NCBI GenBank assembly: GCA_031265845.1
Contig: JAISCC010000058.1
Coordinates: 1-46,271 of the forward strand
Length of the DNA: 46,271 nt
Direction: 5' to 3'
Source of the DNA: Treponema sp.
GTDB lineage: Bacteria > Spirochaetota > Spirochaetia > Treponematales > Breznakiellaceae
Below are positions 26,275 to 35,470 of the stretch, in pieces; position 1 is the stretch's first letter; each line of letters opens with the position of its first letter. Under the pieces are notes generated by a model that saw nothing but the letters and a program-made list of their open reading frames with translations, did not search any database and was not told where the DNA came from. Made by a program: the position numbers and the translations under genes.

Positions 26275-27675
26275 CTAGAAGCCGACGCGCGCGCCTACCC
26301 AGACTCTGGCGCCGTTGAGGTCAAAGCTTTTGGCAAAATCACGGGAGCGTACGTCAACGCCGACATCCAACTCGACAATACGAAAATTAAGCCCGATCAT
26401 CAATCCATGCTTATAGACAAGTTCGTCATACGCAGTGAACAGGTGTAACAGGAAAACCGGCGTATTGAGTTCAGCAGTCAAGGAATAGTTAAAATGCGGC
26501 TTGCCATCAAGCGTATTTGCCGCCGTCAAACCGATAGACGGTCTGACCACCACGAGCTTCTTTCCAAAAGGCCGTATATTCGAGTACAGATCAAAACGCA
26601 CGGGACGTCTCACCGTTGTTTCTCCTTCAACGGAATCGAAATTAATATCATCGCCGTCTGGCAGATGGAACAGGTCGTCAGCGCCGCTGGTCAAGCCGCC
26701 CATCAGATCATTGGCGTCAAGAATGTTCCAAGGCTTCTCAGCCAGCGACAGGCGGGTGCGGTGTTGCAAAGTCGCGGCGGCGAGCGGGATGCTTTTTACG
26801 TTAAATCCCACAGTGAGCCAATCAAACCTATCCTTGAATACATCGTATTCAGCGTTCAAAGACAGATCGAACCCTTTTGCGTCAAGTATGGACATATACT
26901 CAATGCTATCCTGATCATTCATAAGCGCATCCAGGGAAAACGGGGCGTACACATCAAGAGAACCGTCTACGGAGAACGACACTCGATCCTGTTCCATGAT
27001 CAGATCATAGGAGAAGCCATTCTTGGGAATGTACATCAGGGGAACAAACATAGAGGGTATGACGCTGATTTTAAGCTGTTTGCTTTTTAGAAACCGCGCG
27101 TGTATGTCGACCGCAGCTTCCGTATAAACCGCGCCATAAACGCTAAAAGTTCCATGTGATGAGTGAAGGTCTTTATTGCCTTCTGACAACAGGGTGAAAA
27201 AAGATTGAGGCGCCTCAAAACTCACATCGCCCGCTACGGACGCCGTTATATCAAACCCCCAGTTCTGCGCGTTAACATTGACAAAAGCGCTGGCGTCAAC
27301 ATCAGCGTCCACTATAAAACCGTCCGCTTTTATCTTTCCAAACAGTTCCCGATTGACCACGATCTGCTTGCGGAATATATCGCCGACACTAAGGAAATTA
27401 TTTGCAAAACCAGCGCCAGCGTTGTTCACGCCGAATTCAAAGTAGCGGCGGTACGGATAGGGAACGCCTTTCTTCTTTTGAGGAGGCGGAGGCTCCTCGA
27501 AGGGCGGCGCTTCCGGCGCGACATCTTCATCTATTGCCGTATTGTTGTACTCTTCATTCGCCGCCGCCGCCTCCAGCCGTATCTGTTCAGCCCACGCCTG
27601 ATCTTCCGGCGTTTGGGCAAATAGGGCGGCGGTTCCCAGCGCCGCCATCGTAATTAACAGCATGTATTTTTTCAT
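26275..27675 (-). CDS. Outer-membrane beta-barrel protein, treponemal hypothetical
   Basis: The 466-residue product has a cleavable signal peptide ending ALFA-Q (cut after residue 20), a proline-rich linker (EAPPFEEPPPPQKKK at about 53-67), and then a long region of alternating hydrophobic and polar residues. The chain ends WVGARVGF; a terminal Phe is typical of barrels inserted by the BAM complex. I do not recognise a named family. It follows the large lipoprotein gene by 11 bases, so the two are co-transcribed and may form an outer-membrane unit. Confidence 0.75.
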   Translation of the reverse strand: MKKYMLLITMAALGTAALFAQTPEDQAWAEQIRLEAAAANEEYNNTAIDEDVAPEAPPFEEPPPPQKKKGVPYPYRRYFEFGVNNAGAGFANNFLSVGDIFRKQIVVNRELFGKIKADGFIVDADVDASAFVNVNAQNWGFDITASVAGDVSFEAPQSFFTLLSEGNKDLHSSHGTFSVYGAVYTEAAVDIHARFLKSKQLKISVIPSMFVPLMYIPKNGFSYDLIMEQDRVSFSVDGSLDVYAPFSLDALMNDQDSIEYMSILDAKGFDLSLNAEYDVFKDRFDWLTVGFNVKSIPLAAATLQHRTRLSLAEKPWNILDANDLMGGLTSGADDLFHLPDGDDINFDSVEGETTVRRPVRFDLYSNIRPFGKKLVVVRPSIGLTAANTLDGKPHFNYSLTAELNTPVFLLHLFTAYDELVYKHGLMIGLNFRIVELDVGVDVRSRDFAKSFDLNGARVWVGARVGF

Positions 27676-27686
27676 CGTTCCACTCC

Positions 27687-29438
27687 TTACAAAGTAACCG
27701 TTACGTCAAGCGCGGCCTCAATTTCCACTATAAGACCAAACCTAAAGCGTCCGCCTTCTTTTAAAGAAAGCTCGACAAAATTGTCATTTGGAGACTTTTT
27801 TTTCAGAAGAATATCTATTGACGGCGCAAACGGCTCATCCGCCTTTATAGTGAGTTCAATGGGAATATCGCCCTTTGGGTCAGAGTTGGAAAAATCTATC
27901 AGAACGCCGGTATCCACCTCTTTATTTTGCTTTATAGCGATGCACACGCCCGGCAAAAGGGAGGCGTCGCAGTTGGCGAGGACAAGCGACAGTTTATTTA
28001 GAGCAAGCTGACCGGATACACCGTTGCTATTAATCCCCTCCTTGATAGGCTCCAACAGGTCGTCATCGCCAAATATATCGGAAAGATCAAGCTCGTCCAT
28101 TTCAAATTTAAGATATTCGTTCTTATTAACAGGCGATTCAGAATAGTTTGTGTAGTAATTCCCTTTTGAATTGAACGTTGCGCCGGAATATTGCAAAGCC
28201 AACGGCAACTTAATAAGCAGTACTGCGGAAATCGTCTTAGCCTCCTTCAGTGCGCTTTTCTCCAAGGTAAGGCTTCCCATTTCCAGTGTATAATTGAGCG
28301 TCACTTCCCCGGAAAGGGAGGCGTTAAGCGTACTGGTTAGATCAATCGCGCCGCCAGGATTATCCGGCGTGTCCGCCAGACTGCTTGGCGGAATTAATTC
28401 CATATACGGCGCGTCATCTGTGGGAAGATCCGGCGCAAACGCCTCAGCCAAATTTTTTTCATTCACCAAAATATTAGAAGAAGACGCGCCGATAGACGTG
28501 AGCGTTATTTTAGCATCTGAGTCCGGCAATCCGCTTGTATACAAGTACGCTTTAATGCTGTCGTCCGGAAACCGTATGCCGTTCAGCGTTTCACCTAAAG
28601 AATGGAAGTCAAGCGGCAGTTCTCCTTCAAGTATTCCACTATCTCCCGGATTGACGATTGCTGTGTCCCAGTCGAGAACAAATTCGGGGGCGATAGTGAG
28701 CTTCCCGTCGCTAACAGTGGACGGATATTTCGTCAATGTCATAGCAATAGTAAGGGCGGCGTGATCCTTGGATGGCTTCCATGTGCCGGAGCTTGACACA
28801 AAGTCCGTGTAATTGTCCTTTGCGTTATACGTCCCTGTCGAGGTCATCTCAAACCCGCCATTCGCGGCGGTGTTGCCATCCGTTATACTGACCGTCAGCG
28901 CGTCCTCAAAATTCCCCGCAATCCTAATGCCGAACCTGGTATATGTTAACGATGAAATCAAATTCGCCATATCACGAATATCGGCTTCGACAGGGGGGAA
29001 GGCGATTGGCTTTGGCAACTGCGCTCCCGGGGCTAGAGGCATTCCGCTTCCTACGTCCAGGGAGATCGATGGCGCCTCAAGCTCCAAATTCATTATATAT
29101 TGAGAAAGATCAAATGGCATTTCCGCCAAAGGATAGCGCAACAAATACGTCAACGGGGCGTTGGGATCACCAGGGTCTTTATACGTACTCACGGTAATGC
29201 CGGACATATTGCCGCCGATCATTTCCTTCACTTTGCCCGGACTTAGCTTCTCGTCAATCAGTTTTTCAGGCGAATATCGCTCAAACTCACCGCTAAAAAG
29301 ATTGCTCGTAAGCGGGAGATACAAACCAGGCGTTGTTTCAACCTTCACCTGCTCCGGCATCGTGAGATCGCTCCACTGGACATTGCAAGCCAAAAACAAA
29401 ACCGCCGTCACGCCAAGCGACATCAAGGCTTTCTTCAT
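27687..29438 (-). CDS. Large lipoprotein of unknown function
   Basis: The 583-residue product opens with a lipoprotein signal (VLFLAC, Cys18) after AAGGAG. The mature chain is beta-rich with many S, T, D and N residues, for example LTYLLRYPLAEMPFDLSQYI and VTLNYTLEMGSLTLEKSALK. It carries no motif I can name and no further membrane segment. It is the first gene of a two-gene unit with the barrel protein. An outer-membrane or periplasmic location is likely. Confidence 0.75.
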   Translation of the reverse strand: MKKALMSLGVTAVLFLACNVQWSDLTMPEQVKVETTPGLYLPLTSNLFSGEFERYSPEKLIDEKLSPGKVKEMIGGNMSGITVSTYKDPGDPNAPLTYLLRYPLAEMPFDLSQYIMNLELEAPSISLDVGSGMPLAPGAQLPKPIAFPPVEADIRDMANLISSLTYTRFGIRIAGNFEDALTVSITDGNTAANGGFEMTSTGTYNAKDNYTDFVSSSGTWKPSKDHAALTIAMTLTKYPSTVSDGKLTIAPEFVLDWDTAIVNPGDSGILEGELPLDFHSLGETLNGIRFPDDSIKAYLYTSGLPDSDAKITLTSIGASSSNILVNEKNLAEAFAPDLPTDDAPYMELIPPSSLADTPDNPGGAIDLTSTLNASLSGEVTLNYTLEMGSLTLEKSALKEAKTISAVLLIKLPLALQYSGATFNSKGNYYTNYSESPVNKNEYLKFEMDELDLSDIFGDDDLLEPIKEGINSNGVSGQLALNKLSLVLANCDASLLPGVCIAIKQNKEVDTGVLIDFSNSDPKGDIPIELTIKADEPFAPSIDILLKKKSPNDNFVELSLKEGGRFRFGLIVEIEAALDVTVTL

Positions 29439-30024
29439 ACAATTACTCCTTAATATAGATAGGGACGCCTTTTCAAGATTTGAAATCTTGGAAAGCTTTA
29501 AATACTACTGCATACTATTGAGCTTCCCAACCGGACGCTCAAATTTTATAAATGGGGCGCTTGTCATAGCAACTGTCACAGCATGGCTGTTTACACCCCT
29601 ATCTGCCAACAAAAAGCAAACATCTTCACAATGAACCATGCGCACACATTCATGCCATGTCCTCCCGAATATAACAGTCACGCCATTAGAAACCGTCAAT
29701 ACACACAGATGCTCTACTCCAGATGCACAGAGAATGACCCGTCATCGGGTATTCATAGCGCCCATATATACAATACGACCATAAAAAGAGAGTATAGGGG
29801 GAGGGTGTAGAAACATCATATCCAGCGATACGGCTATTCATGTCTTTTACAACATCTCTTTCATGTAATCAGCATCTCTTTTCATATCTTTAATAAGAAG
29901 ATATATCGCTTTTTTAAGCGTTTATCAACATTTTTCGCTTTTTTTGTAAAAATAAAGGACGGTACGCTTGGAGAAAAGTGGGGCGGCATGTCATGCTCCA
30001 TAGTCGTTATAATTTGGATCCGCG
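29439..30024. other. 586-base intergenic region
   Basis: No convincing gene. The 5' leader of the lipoprotein gene has an 8-bp palindrome (CAAGATTT-G-AAATCTTG, about 29473-29489). A near-direct repeat (CATCTCTTTCAT and CATCTCTTTTCAT) occurs at about 29850-29890. AT-rich dyads of the form CGCTT/AAGCG lie at about 29908-29945 and may terminate the operon that ends at 30025. A 64-codon minus-strand frame at 29505-29699 has no recognisable content. Confidence 0.4.
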
Positions 30025-31410
30025 TCAGTTGCTCAGCAGTTGACGGATCGCGTCGTTTTGAGCCTGGAGTTGTTCCGTCCTCTGCTGCAATTCGTTGTTC
30101 TGCGCTTGAAGCGAGCTTATAGAGGCGTCTTTTTCCGTAACAGATTGTTGCAACGAGGAAATCTGCGACCTCAAATCGGCAAGCGCGCTTTCCCGCGCCG
30201 CAATGCTCTCCTGCAAGGTGGCGCTTTGATTCCTCAAACCGGCAAGCGTATTTTCCCGCGAGGCGACCGTCTCTTGCAAAACCTGATTCTGGCTCCTCAA
30301 TTCATTGAGAGCAACCGAATTGGCATTGACGCTGTCTCTACCGCTTCTTTCCCGCTGGGCCGCGATTCTTTCAAGTTCGCTGTTCCGCGCCGTGAGTTCC
30401 GCTATAGTTTCTTCATACGTTTCAAGCTTTTCAATTTGTTCGCTCAGCCCGTTGTCCTGAGGAGTCTCGTCAAAAGACGCCTCCACAGGCGGCGCGGCAG
30501 ACTCTGGCGCTTGCGCGTTCAACCGTATGCTGTTGCCGGTAAGTTCCGAAAGCGTGTTGATGAGCGCAAGACGCGCTGGCTTCCGCTCCCGAAACGCCTT
30601 GATGTTTTGGAAGGACGGAGTGTCGAGAAAATCCCGCAAAGCGGAAAGAGTCGAAGCGGCTTGGTCGAAAAGAGCCGCGCCGATTTGTTCGTTGACCGCC
30701 GCAAAATAACCGTCTATCTGGAGGTCAACCAGCGCGTTTTTTTCCTGCTCATCGGTGAAACTCCGCAACGCCTCTTGCGCGGAAGCAAGCTCGGCTTGAA
30801 CGCTTTGCGCCTGCACGGAAAGCTCCTTGTTCGCCGAGAGTTGGTTGCGCAGAGCAACCTCCCGAATGCGGGCGTCTTCCAACAGCTGTCCCCGCTCCTG
30901 TTGCAGGGCGGCAAGCCGGTTTTGGTAGTCATCTTTCTGTCTCTGCAAATCCGCCAACAGCCTGTCCTTTTCGCTTTCAAGGATGAGCTTGTTTTCAAAC
31001 TGGATCTGGACATTCCGCATTTCCGTGTCAATACTGGTCACTTTCGCATGAATTTCCGCAATCTCAGCGTCTTTCGCGCTCAACTGATTCGCAAAGTCTC
31101 TGCGTATCTCCGCGATCAGCGTTCGTTCCGTAATGCCGGGCGTTACGTCGCCCTGCATAAACCGGATTTCATCCCGCTCATGCGTTAAAAAGAGCGTCGC
31201 AAGTCCGAGTGCCAAAAGCGCCGCCGCTATGCCATTTGTCAACGCGGGAAGCAGGACGCCTTTCTTTTTCGCCTGTTTTTCATGCGAGGCTATGGCTTCT
31301 TCGCCTTCAAGACGCTCCAATGGGCGCTCAAGCGTATCAAGGTCGGCAAGAATTTCCTGCTGTTCTTCCAAAGAAATGCCTGAAGCCTTATCGAAAACAA
31401 TCGGTTCCAT
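30025..31410 (-). CDS. Single-pass membrane protein with a long coiled coil
   Basis: The start is ATG 31410, six bases after GAGAGGA; a longer frame upstream overlaps the nucleotidase gene and is not conserved in character. The 461 residues comprise a cytoplasmic N-terminus, a membrane segment at about 52-75 (LLPALTNGIAAALLALGLAT) and a long heptad region rich in E, Q, L and A. The C-terminal part repeats units like LQETVASRENTLAGLRNQSA and LQESIAARESALADLRSQIS. It is the last gene of the argB operon, 11 bases after the nucleotidase. It may be a structural or scaffold protein of the envelope; no family recognised. Confidence 0.8.
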   Translation of the reverse strand: MEPIVFDKASGISLEEQQEILADLDTLERPLERLEGEEAIASHEKQAKKKGVLLPALTNGIAAALLALGLATLFLTHERDEIRFMQGDVTPGITERTLIAEIRRDFANQLSAKDAEIAEIHAKVTSIDTEMRNVQIQFENKLILESEKDRLLADLQRQKDDYQNRLAALQQERGQLLEDARIREVALRNQLSANKELSVQAQSVQAELASAQEALRSFTDEQEKNALVDLQIDGYFAAVNEQIGAALFDQAASTLSALRDFLDTPSFQNIKAFRERKPARLALINTLSELTGNSIRLNAQAPESAAPPVEASFDETPQDNGLSEQIEKLETYEETIAELTARNSELERIAAQRERSGRDSVNANSVALNELRSQNQVLQETVASRENTLAGLRNQSATLQESIAARESALADLRSQISSLQQSVTEKDASISSLQAQNNELQQRTEQLQAQNDAIRQLLSN

Positions 31411-31421
31411 TTTTTCCTCTC

Positions 31422-32051
31422 TTACAAAGGAGTATAACCGGATGCGCCGAATAAATCCAGCGTACCGGTGGTCCACTCTTCCTGCGCTTCCAACACAAGA
31501 CGTTCGGCGTCCTGCCATGAGTCCGCGCGCGGTCCGGGAAGACGGCGATTTGTAGAATTGGTAAACACGATGGTTCTGCACCCGTGTTCACGGAGTTTGA
31601 CAACATTTTCAGGCGAATCGTCAATGTACACATGCGCTCCGACCGCGCCTTTATCCTTCATAAAGCAAATGTCCCAATAAGGAATGTCCCACGAATCAAG
31701 CCAGTCAACGGTCTGGGTGATGGATGTTTTATGTACATATTTAAGGTAGAGCCTGTGTGTGATGATACGGATGCGAATCCCGCGCATAGACAGCTTCCGC
31801 AACGCCGCAGGCGCGTCTTGTAAGGGCTGCATGTCCCGAAACAGGTTGCGCTGGGTTACGGCAAAACGGTGCAACTTTTCATAGCCGCCGTATTCGGCGA
31901 CACCCCATTCCTTCAGCGCAAAACTCACCTCCACAGGCAGCATCGCAATGGGTTTGTTGAGCCATTCTGCGGCAATGCGGCGCATTGCGCCGTAAAAATC
32001 GCCCACAACGCCGTCTAGATCCACACCAAGAATAAAACTGCTCTCATCCAC
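31422..32051 (-). CDS. 5'(3')-deoxyribonucleotidase-like HAD hydrolase
   Basis: GTG 32051 is preferred, six bases after GAGGAGG; a TTG at 32081 overlaps the preceding gene. The 209-residue product carries HAD motif I in GVDLDGVVGDF (nucleophile and acid Asp), motif II in RIITHR, and a C-terminal KGAVGAHVYIDDSPENV (motifs III and IV). This order fits the NT5C family that removes phosphate from nucleotides. It is cytosolic. It overlaps no other gene after this start choice and lies 20 bases after the nucleotidyltransferase. Confidence 0.78.
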   Translation of the reverse strand: MDESSFILGVDLDGVVGDFYGAMRRIAAEWLNKPIAMLPVEVSFALKEWGVAEYGGYEKLHRFAVTQRNLFRDMQPLQDAPAALRKLSMRGIRIRIITHRLYLKYVHKTSITQTVDWLDSWDIPYWDICFMKDKGAVGAHVYIDDSPENVVKLREHGCRTIVFTNSTNRRLPGPRADSWQDAERLVLEAQEEWTTGTLDLFGASGYTPL

Positions 32052-32071
32052 AACCCGCCTCCTCGTCCCGT

Positions 32072-33010
32072 CTACTTCCAAAGAACATCAGGGTACACGC
32101 CCTGCGCCACGAGTTCGGCGATGCGGTCCATTGCGGAAGCTTTGTCTTCCTGATAGGTTACGCCGAACCATTCGGAGTCTGCGTTCAGAACCTCAATGTC
32201 CAAAAGATCGTTCTTGACAAGCCAATCGGCAAAAGTGGGGAGATAGCACTCGCTTTTGCTCTCTTTGCCCGAAACCGCGAGGAAATCGCCAAAATAACGG
32301 GACAAATCCGTGAAAATAGTCGGCGGAAAACCCCAGAAATTCATGGATACGGGCGTATCTTCCGGCAAGAACCGCTTTGAGCCGTCAGTATCCGTGTTGA
32401 AAATGCCGGCTTGCTCCCTCGCAATAGATTTCAACTCGTCGACCGAAGCGAGCGCGCCGTTCTTGATGGCGCATATCCCGCGGGTGACGGCGCCTTTGGG
32501 GCTCAACGTTTTTTTCAGGCTGTACGGGACGATGCCTCCATTTTTCAGATTGGGTTTTGAAAGAAATGCGCCGATGGCGTCAAAGGCTTCCCTGCCGTAA
32601 AAATCATCGGCGTTTATGACGGCGAACGGCGCGTCCAGCTTTTCCCTGGCGCACAGAAGCGCGTGAGCCGTTCCCCACGGCTTGGTTCTGCCCGCGTTTT
32701 TCGCCTCCGCGTACACTTCGGCGGGGATCAGCGAATCCATCTCCTGATACGCAATATCGTACGTTGCCGCGCCGCCGAAACGCGCGAGCACACGCGCCTC
32801 AAAATCCTTCTCAATATCGCGCCTGATGATAAACACGATCTTCCCAAAGCCTGAACGCAAGGCGTCAAACACCGAATAATCAAGCAACACTTCGCCGTTC
32901 CTGCCGAGCGCGTCCATCTGTTTCAAGCCCCCGTACCGGCTTCCCATGCCGGCGGCCAATACGACTAAAACCGGTTTTCCTCTTTTCTCCATTTCTTTCA
33001 TATTTTCCAT
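32072..33010 (-). CDS. Nucleotidyltransferase (NTP-transferase family)
   Basis: The 312-residue protein has the GT-A-type nucleotide-binding start VVLAAGMGSRYGGLKQMDAL, then WGTAHALLCAREKL and the metal-binding VINADDFYG. This is the pattern of sugar-1-phosphate nucleotidyltransferases. The sugar and nucleotide are not clear from sequence. It follows argD by 28 bases, with AAAGGAGG before the start. It may supply an activated sugar for envelope polysaccharide, but no glycosyltransferase is near. Confidence 0.82.
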   Translation of the reverse strand: MENMKEMEKRGKPVLVVLAAGMGSRYGGLKQMDALGRNGEVLLDYSVFDALRSGFGKIVFIIRRDIEKDFEARVLARFGGAATYDIAYQEMDSLIPAEVYAEAKNAGRTKPWGTAHALLCAREKLDAPFAVINADDFYGREAFDAIGAFLSKPNLKNGGIVPYSLKKTLSPKGAVTRGICAIKNGALASVDELKSIAREQAGIFNTDTDGSKRFLPEDTPVSMNFWGFPPTIFTDLSRYFGDFLAVSGKESKSECYLPTFADWLVKNDLLDIEVLNADSEWFGVTYQEDKASAMDRIAELVAQGVYPDVLWK

Positions 33011-33038
33011 ATAGCGCCTCCTTTAGATTGCTTGTAGA

Positions 33039-34196
33039 CTATATGATTTCTTCCAGAATACGCAATCCGCTCTCTATTTCTTCATCGCTTATGATGTATG
33101 GCGGCAGGAAGCGCAGGGTCTTTGCGCCTGCGGAAAGCAACAGGACGCCTTTTTCAAACGCTTTCTCCAGAATGCCCCACGCATCCCGCTCTATGTCGAC
33201 CCCAATCATAAGCCCCTTGCCCCGGACATCTTTGACATTCGACTTGTTCCACGAACGGATAATATCCCGCAACTTTTCACCTTTGCGCGTGATTTCTTCC
33301 ATGAAACCCGGGTTGTTCACGGTTTCAAGCACGACAAGACCGGCGGCTGCGGCAAGGGGATTGCCGCCGAATGTGCTGCCGTGATCGCCTATGGCAAGCG
33401 TGTCAGCGGCTTTTTCGCCTGCAAGCGCCGCTCCCACTGGCGCGCCGCCCGCAAGCCCCTTGGCAAGCGTTACGATGTCCGGCTTGATGCCAAAGCCTTC
33501 GCACGCAAGGAAGGAGCCGGTTCTGCCAAGTCCGCACTGTATCTCGTCAAACATGAGCAAAATGTCCCGCTCAGCGCAGAACGTTGCCGCCGCTTCAATG
33601 TACGCCCCGTCCAGCGGACGTACGCCGAATTCGCCCTGCACGGCTTCAAGGAGGAGACCCGCAACCGTATTGTCAAGAGCGCGATCCAGCGCGGAAATGT
33701 CCCCTGGCGGCGCGTATTTGAACCCTTCGGTAAACGGTCCAAAATCCTCGTGAAACTTGTCCTGACCAGTCGCCGAAAGCGTCGTGATGGTGCGTCCGTG
33801 GAAGCTCCCCTTTAACGTAACGATGGCATGCCGCCCTTGACCGTACTTTTTCAGCGAATATTTCCGCGCTATCTTAAACGCGGCTTCATTAGCCTCTGCG
33901 CCGGAATTGCCCAGAAAAACCTTTTTCATGCCTGCGCCGGAGCAGGCTTCAACCAGTTTCTGCGCGAATCGCTCCGTTACATCGCTTTGATAATAGTTGC
34001 TTACGTGGTTAAACCGGGCGCTCTGGTCCGAAATCGCCTTTACCAGCGCGGGATAAGCGTGTCCCAAACAGTTGACCGCAATGCCGGAGGTAAAATCAAG
34101 CCACCGCTTTCCGGTTCCGTCAAAAAGGAACGCTCCTTCGCCGTGGGTGAACGTCGCCGGCAACCGGCGGTAGGTGTTCATAAAACAATCTGACAT
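33039..34196 (-). CDS. argD: Acetylornithine aminotransferase
   Basis: The 385-residue class III PLP aminotransferase shows WLDFTSGIAVNCLGHAYPAL, FLGNSGAEANEAAFKIARK, KGSFHGRT, MFDEIQCGLGRTG, and the PLP lysine in TLAKGLAGGAPVGAAL. It transfers an amino group to N-acetylglutamate semialdehyde in arginine synthesis and can serve in lysine synthesis in some bacteria, a step DapL makes unnecessary here. It is the second gene of the operon, 10 bases after argB. Confidence 0.92.
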   Translation of the reverse strand: MSDCFMNTYRRLPATFTHGEGAFLFDGTGKRWLDFTSGIAVNCLGHAYPALVKAISDQSARFNHVSNYYQSDVTERFAQKLVEACSGAGMKKVFLGNSGAEANEAAFKIARKYSLKKYGQGRHAIVTLKGSFHGRTITTLSATGQDKFHEDFGPFTEGFKYAPPGDISALDRALDNTVAGLLLEAVQGEFGVRPLDGAYIEAAATFCAERDILLMFDEIQCGLGRTGSFLACEGFGIKPDIVTLAKGLAGGAPVGAALAGEKAADTLAIGDHGSTFGGNPLAAAAGLVVLETVNNPGFMEEITRKGEKLRDIIRSWNKSNVKDVRGKGLMIGVDIERDAWGILEKAFEKGVLLLSAGAKTLRFLPPYIISDEEIESGLRILEEII

Positions 34197-34206
34197 GTTT
34201 TGCCCT

Positions 34207-35067
34207 TCACTCTATCATAGTTCCGATGCCTTCATCGGTAAACAATTCTATCAGGAGCGCGTGGGGAAGCCGCCCGTCAATGATGTGGGCGCGTTTTACC
34301 CCGCCGCCAATGGCCGCGCTGCAAGAATCAACCTTGGGGATCATACCCTTGCTCACGACGCCATCTTTCTTGAGCGCGTTCAGTTCGGATCGCGGAAGCG
34401 CCTTGACAAGCGAAGATGGATCCTCGACATCGCGCATGACGCCCTGCACATCGGTCATAAGCACGAGTTTTTCCGCCTTGAGCGCGACGGCTATATGCGC
34501 GGCGGCAATGTCCGCGTTCACGTTGAGGCTGTTGCCGGTGTTTTCTTCCAACGCCACCGAAGAAATGACCGGAATGATGCCGCTGTCGAGCAGAGCGTCG
34601 AGGCTCTTGGTGTCAACCGCTTCGATTTCGCCGACCAGCCCCAAGTCCATCTCCGTAACGCGCCTCGCCTTGAGAAGACTTCCGTCTATGCCGCACAAAC
34701 CCAGCGCCCTGCCCCCCTGCATCTGGATAAGGGACACAATGTTCTTATTCACTTTGCCGCACAACGTCATCTGTACGATATCCATAGTTTCTTCATCAGT
34801 GTAACGCAGTCCGTTTACAAAACGGCTTTCTTTGCCCACCTGCTTGAGCATAGCCTCAATTTCCGGTCCGCCGCCATGAACCAGTACAGTTCTGACGCCC
34901 ACACACGCCAGCAGTATCACATCCTGAATAACCGCAGCTTTGAGATCGGCATTGATCATGGCGTTTCCTCCGTATTTTACCACGATGGTTTTGCCTTGAA
35001 ATCGCTGGATATAGGGCAACGCATGAACCAGCACGTCAGCCCGCTCATTGTTGGTGATTATTTTCAT
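34207..35067 (-). CDS. argB: Acetylglutamate kinase
   Basis: The 286-residue amino-acid kinase has IVKYGGNAM near residue 25, TVLVHGGGPEIEAML, GLCGIDGSLLKA and a C-terminal GMIPKVDSCSAAI. It phosphorylates N-acetylglutamate, the committed step of arginine synthesis. Only argB and argD are here; argC and argJ must lie elsewhere. The start codon is 6 bases from a TATACT -10 and has no ribosome site, so the message is probably leaderless. It heads the operon that runs to 30025. Confidence 0.93.
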   Translation of the reverse strand: MKIITNNERADVLVHALPYIQRFQGKTIVVKYGGNAMINADLKAAVIQDVILLACVGVRTVLVHGGGPEIEAMLKQVGKESRFVNGLRYTDEETMDIVQMTLCGKVNKNIVSLIQMQGGRALGLCGIDGSLLKARRVTEMDLGLVGEIEAVDTKSLDALLDSGIIPVISSVALEENTGNSLNVNADIAAAHIAVALKAEKLVLMTDVQGVMRDVEDPSSLVKALPRSELNALKKDGVVSKGMIPKVDSCSAAIGGGVKRAHIIDGRLPHALLIELFTDEGIGTMIE

Positions 35068-35073
35068 AAAAAA

Positions 35074-35102
35074 AGTATAGGTGAAAGGGAGGAAATGTGC
35101 AA
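35074..35102 (-). promoter_or_regulatory. argB promoter, predicted leaderless
   Basis: On the minus strand TATACT (35074-35079) is followed by six T residues and the ATG (35067). The -35 is weak: TTGCAC (35097-35102) at 17 bases or TGCACA at 16 bases. Confidence 0.5.
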
Positions 35103-35470
35103 GAGGGAAAGCGAATAACAGCGCAAGGACGCAACGGCGTTCTCTGGAATGCGCAGGCGCCCCGCCATTTTAGGGAAACGCCGCTAATTCGTTGCGCATT
35201 CGCCATGCAAGCTCCGAACTAACGAGCCTTCCACTTGTCGTCTGCCGACAATCTGGCGAATGACTGGATATGGCGATACAATCCTGACGGCGCGGGATGA
35301 CACAGAGGCAAACTACACACCCGCCTGAAGACGAAGGAGATAGGGCGTGGCAACGGCAATGTCCTTGGTGGTCGATGTCCATAGCCATCAGACGCCGCAG
35401 GACTGTTGCGTATGGTGGACGGGAACACGGATCCTGTCAAGAACCGCAAGCGCCCGCTCCGTCGGGCAGT
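35103..35470. other. Intergenic region without a recognisable gene
   Basis: Short frames occur on both strands but none shows a known motif. A stem with GCCCG/CGGGC arms (35453-35468) immediately follows the PilZ gene (minus strand) without a T run. Confidence 0.35.

Noticed and set aside
29505..29699. 64-codon minus-strand frame between two operons
   Set aside because: No ribosome site at its start and no familiar content; composition looks like non-coding sequence.
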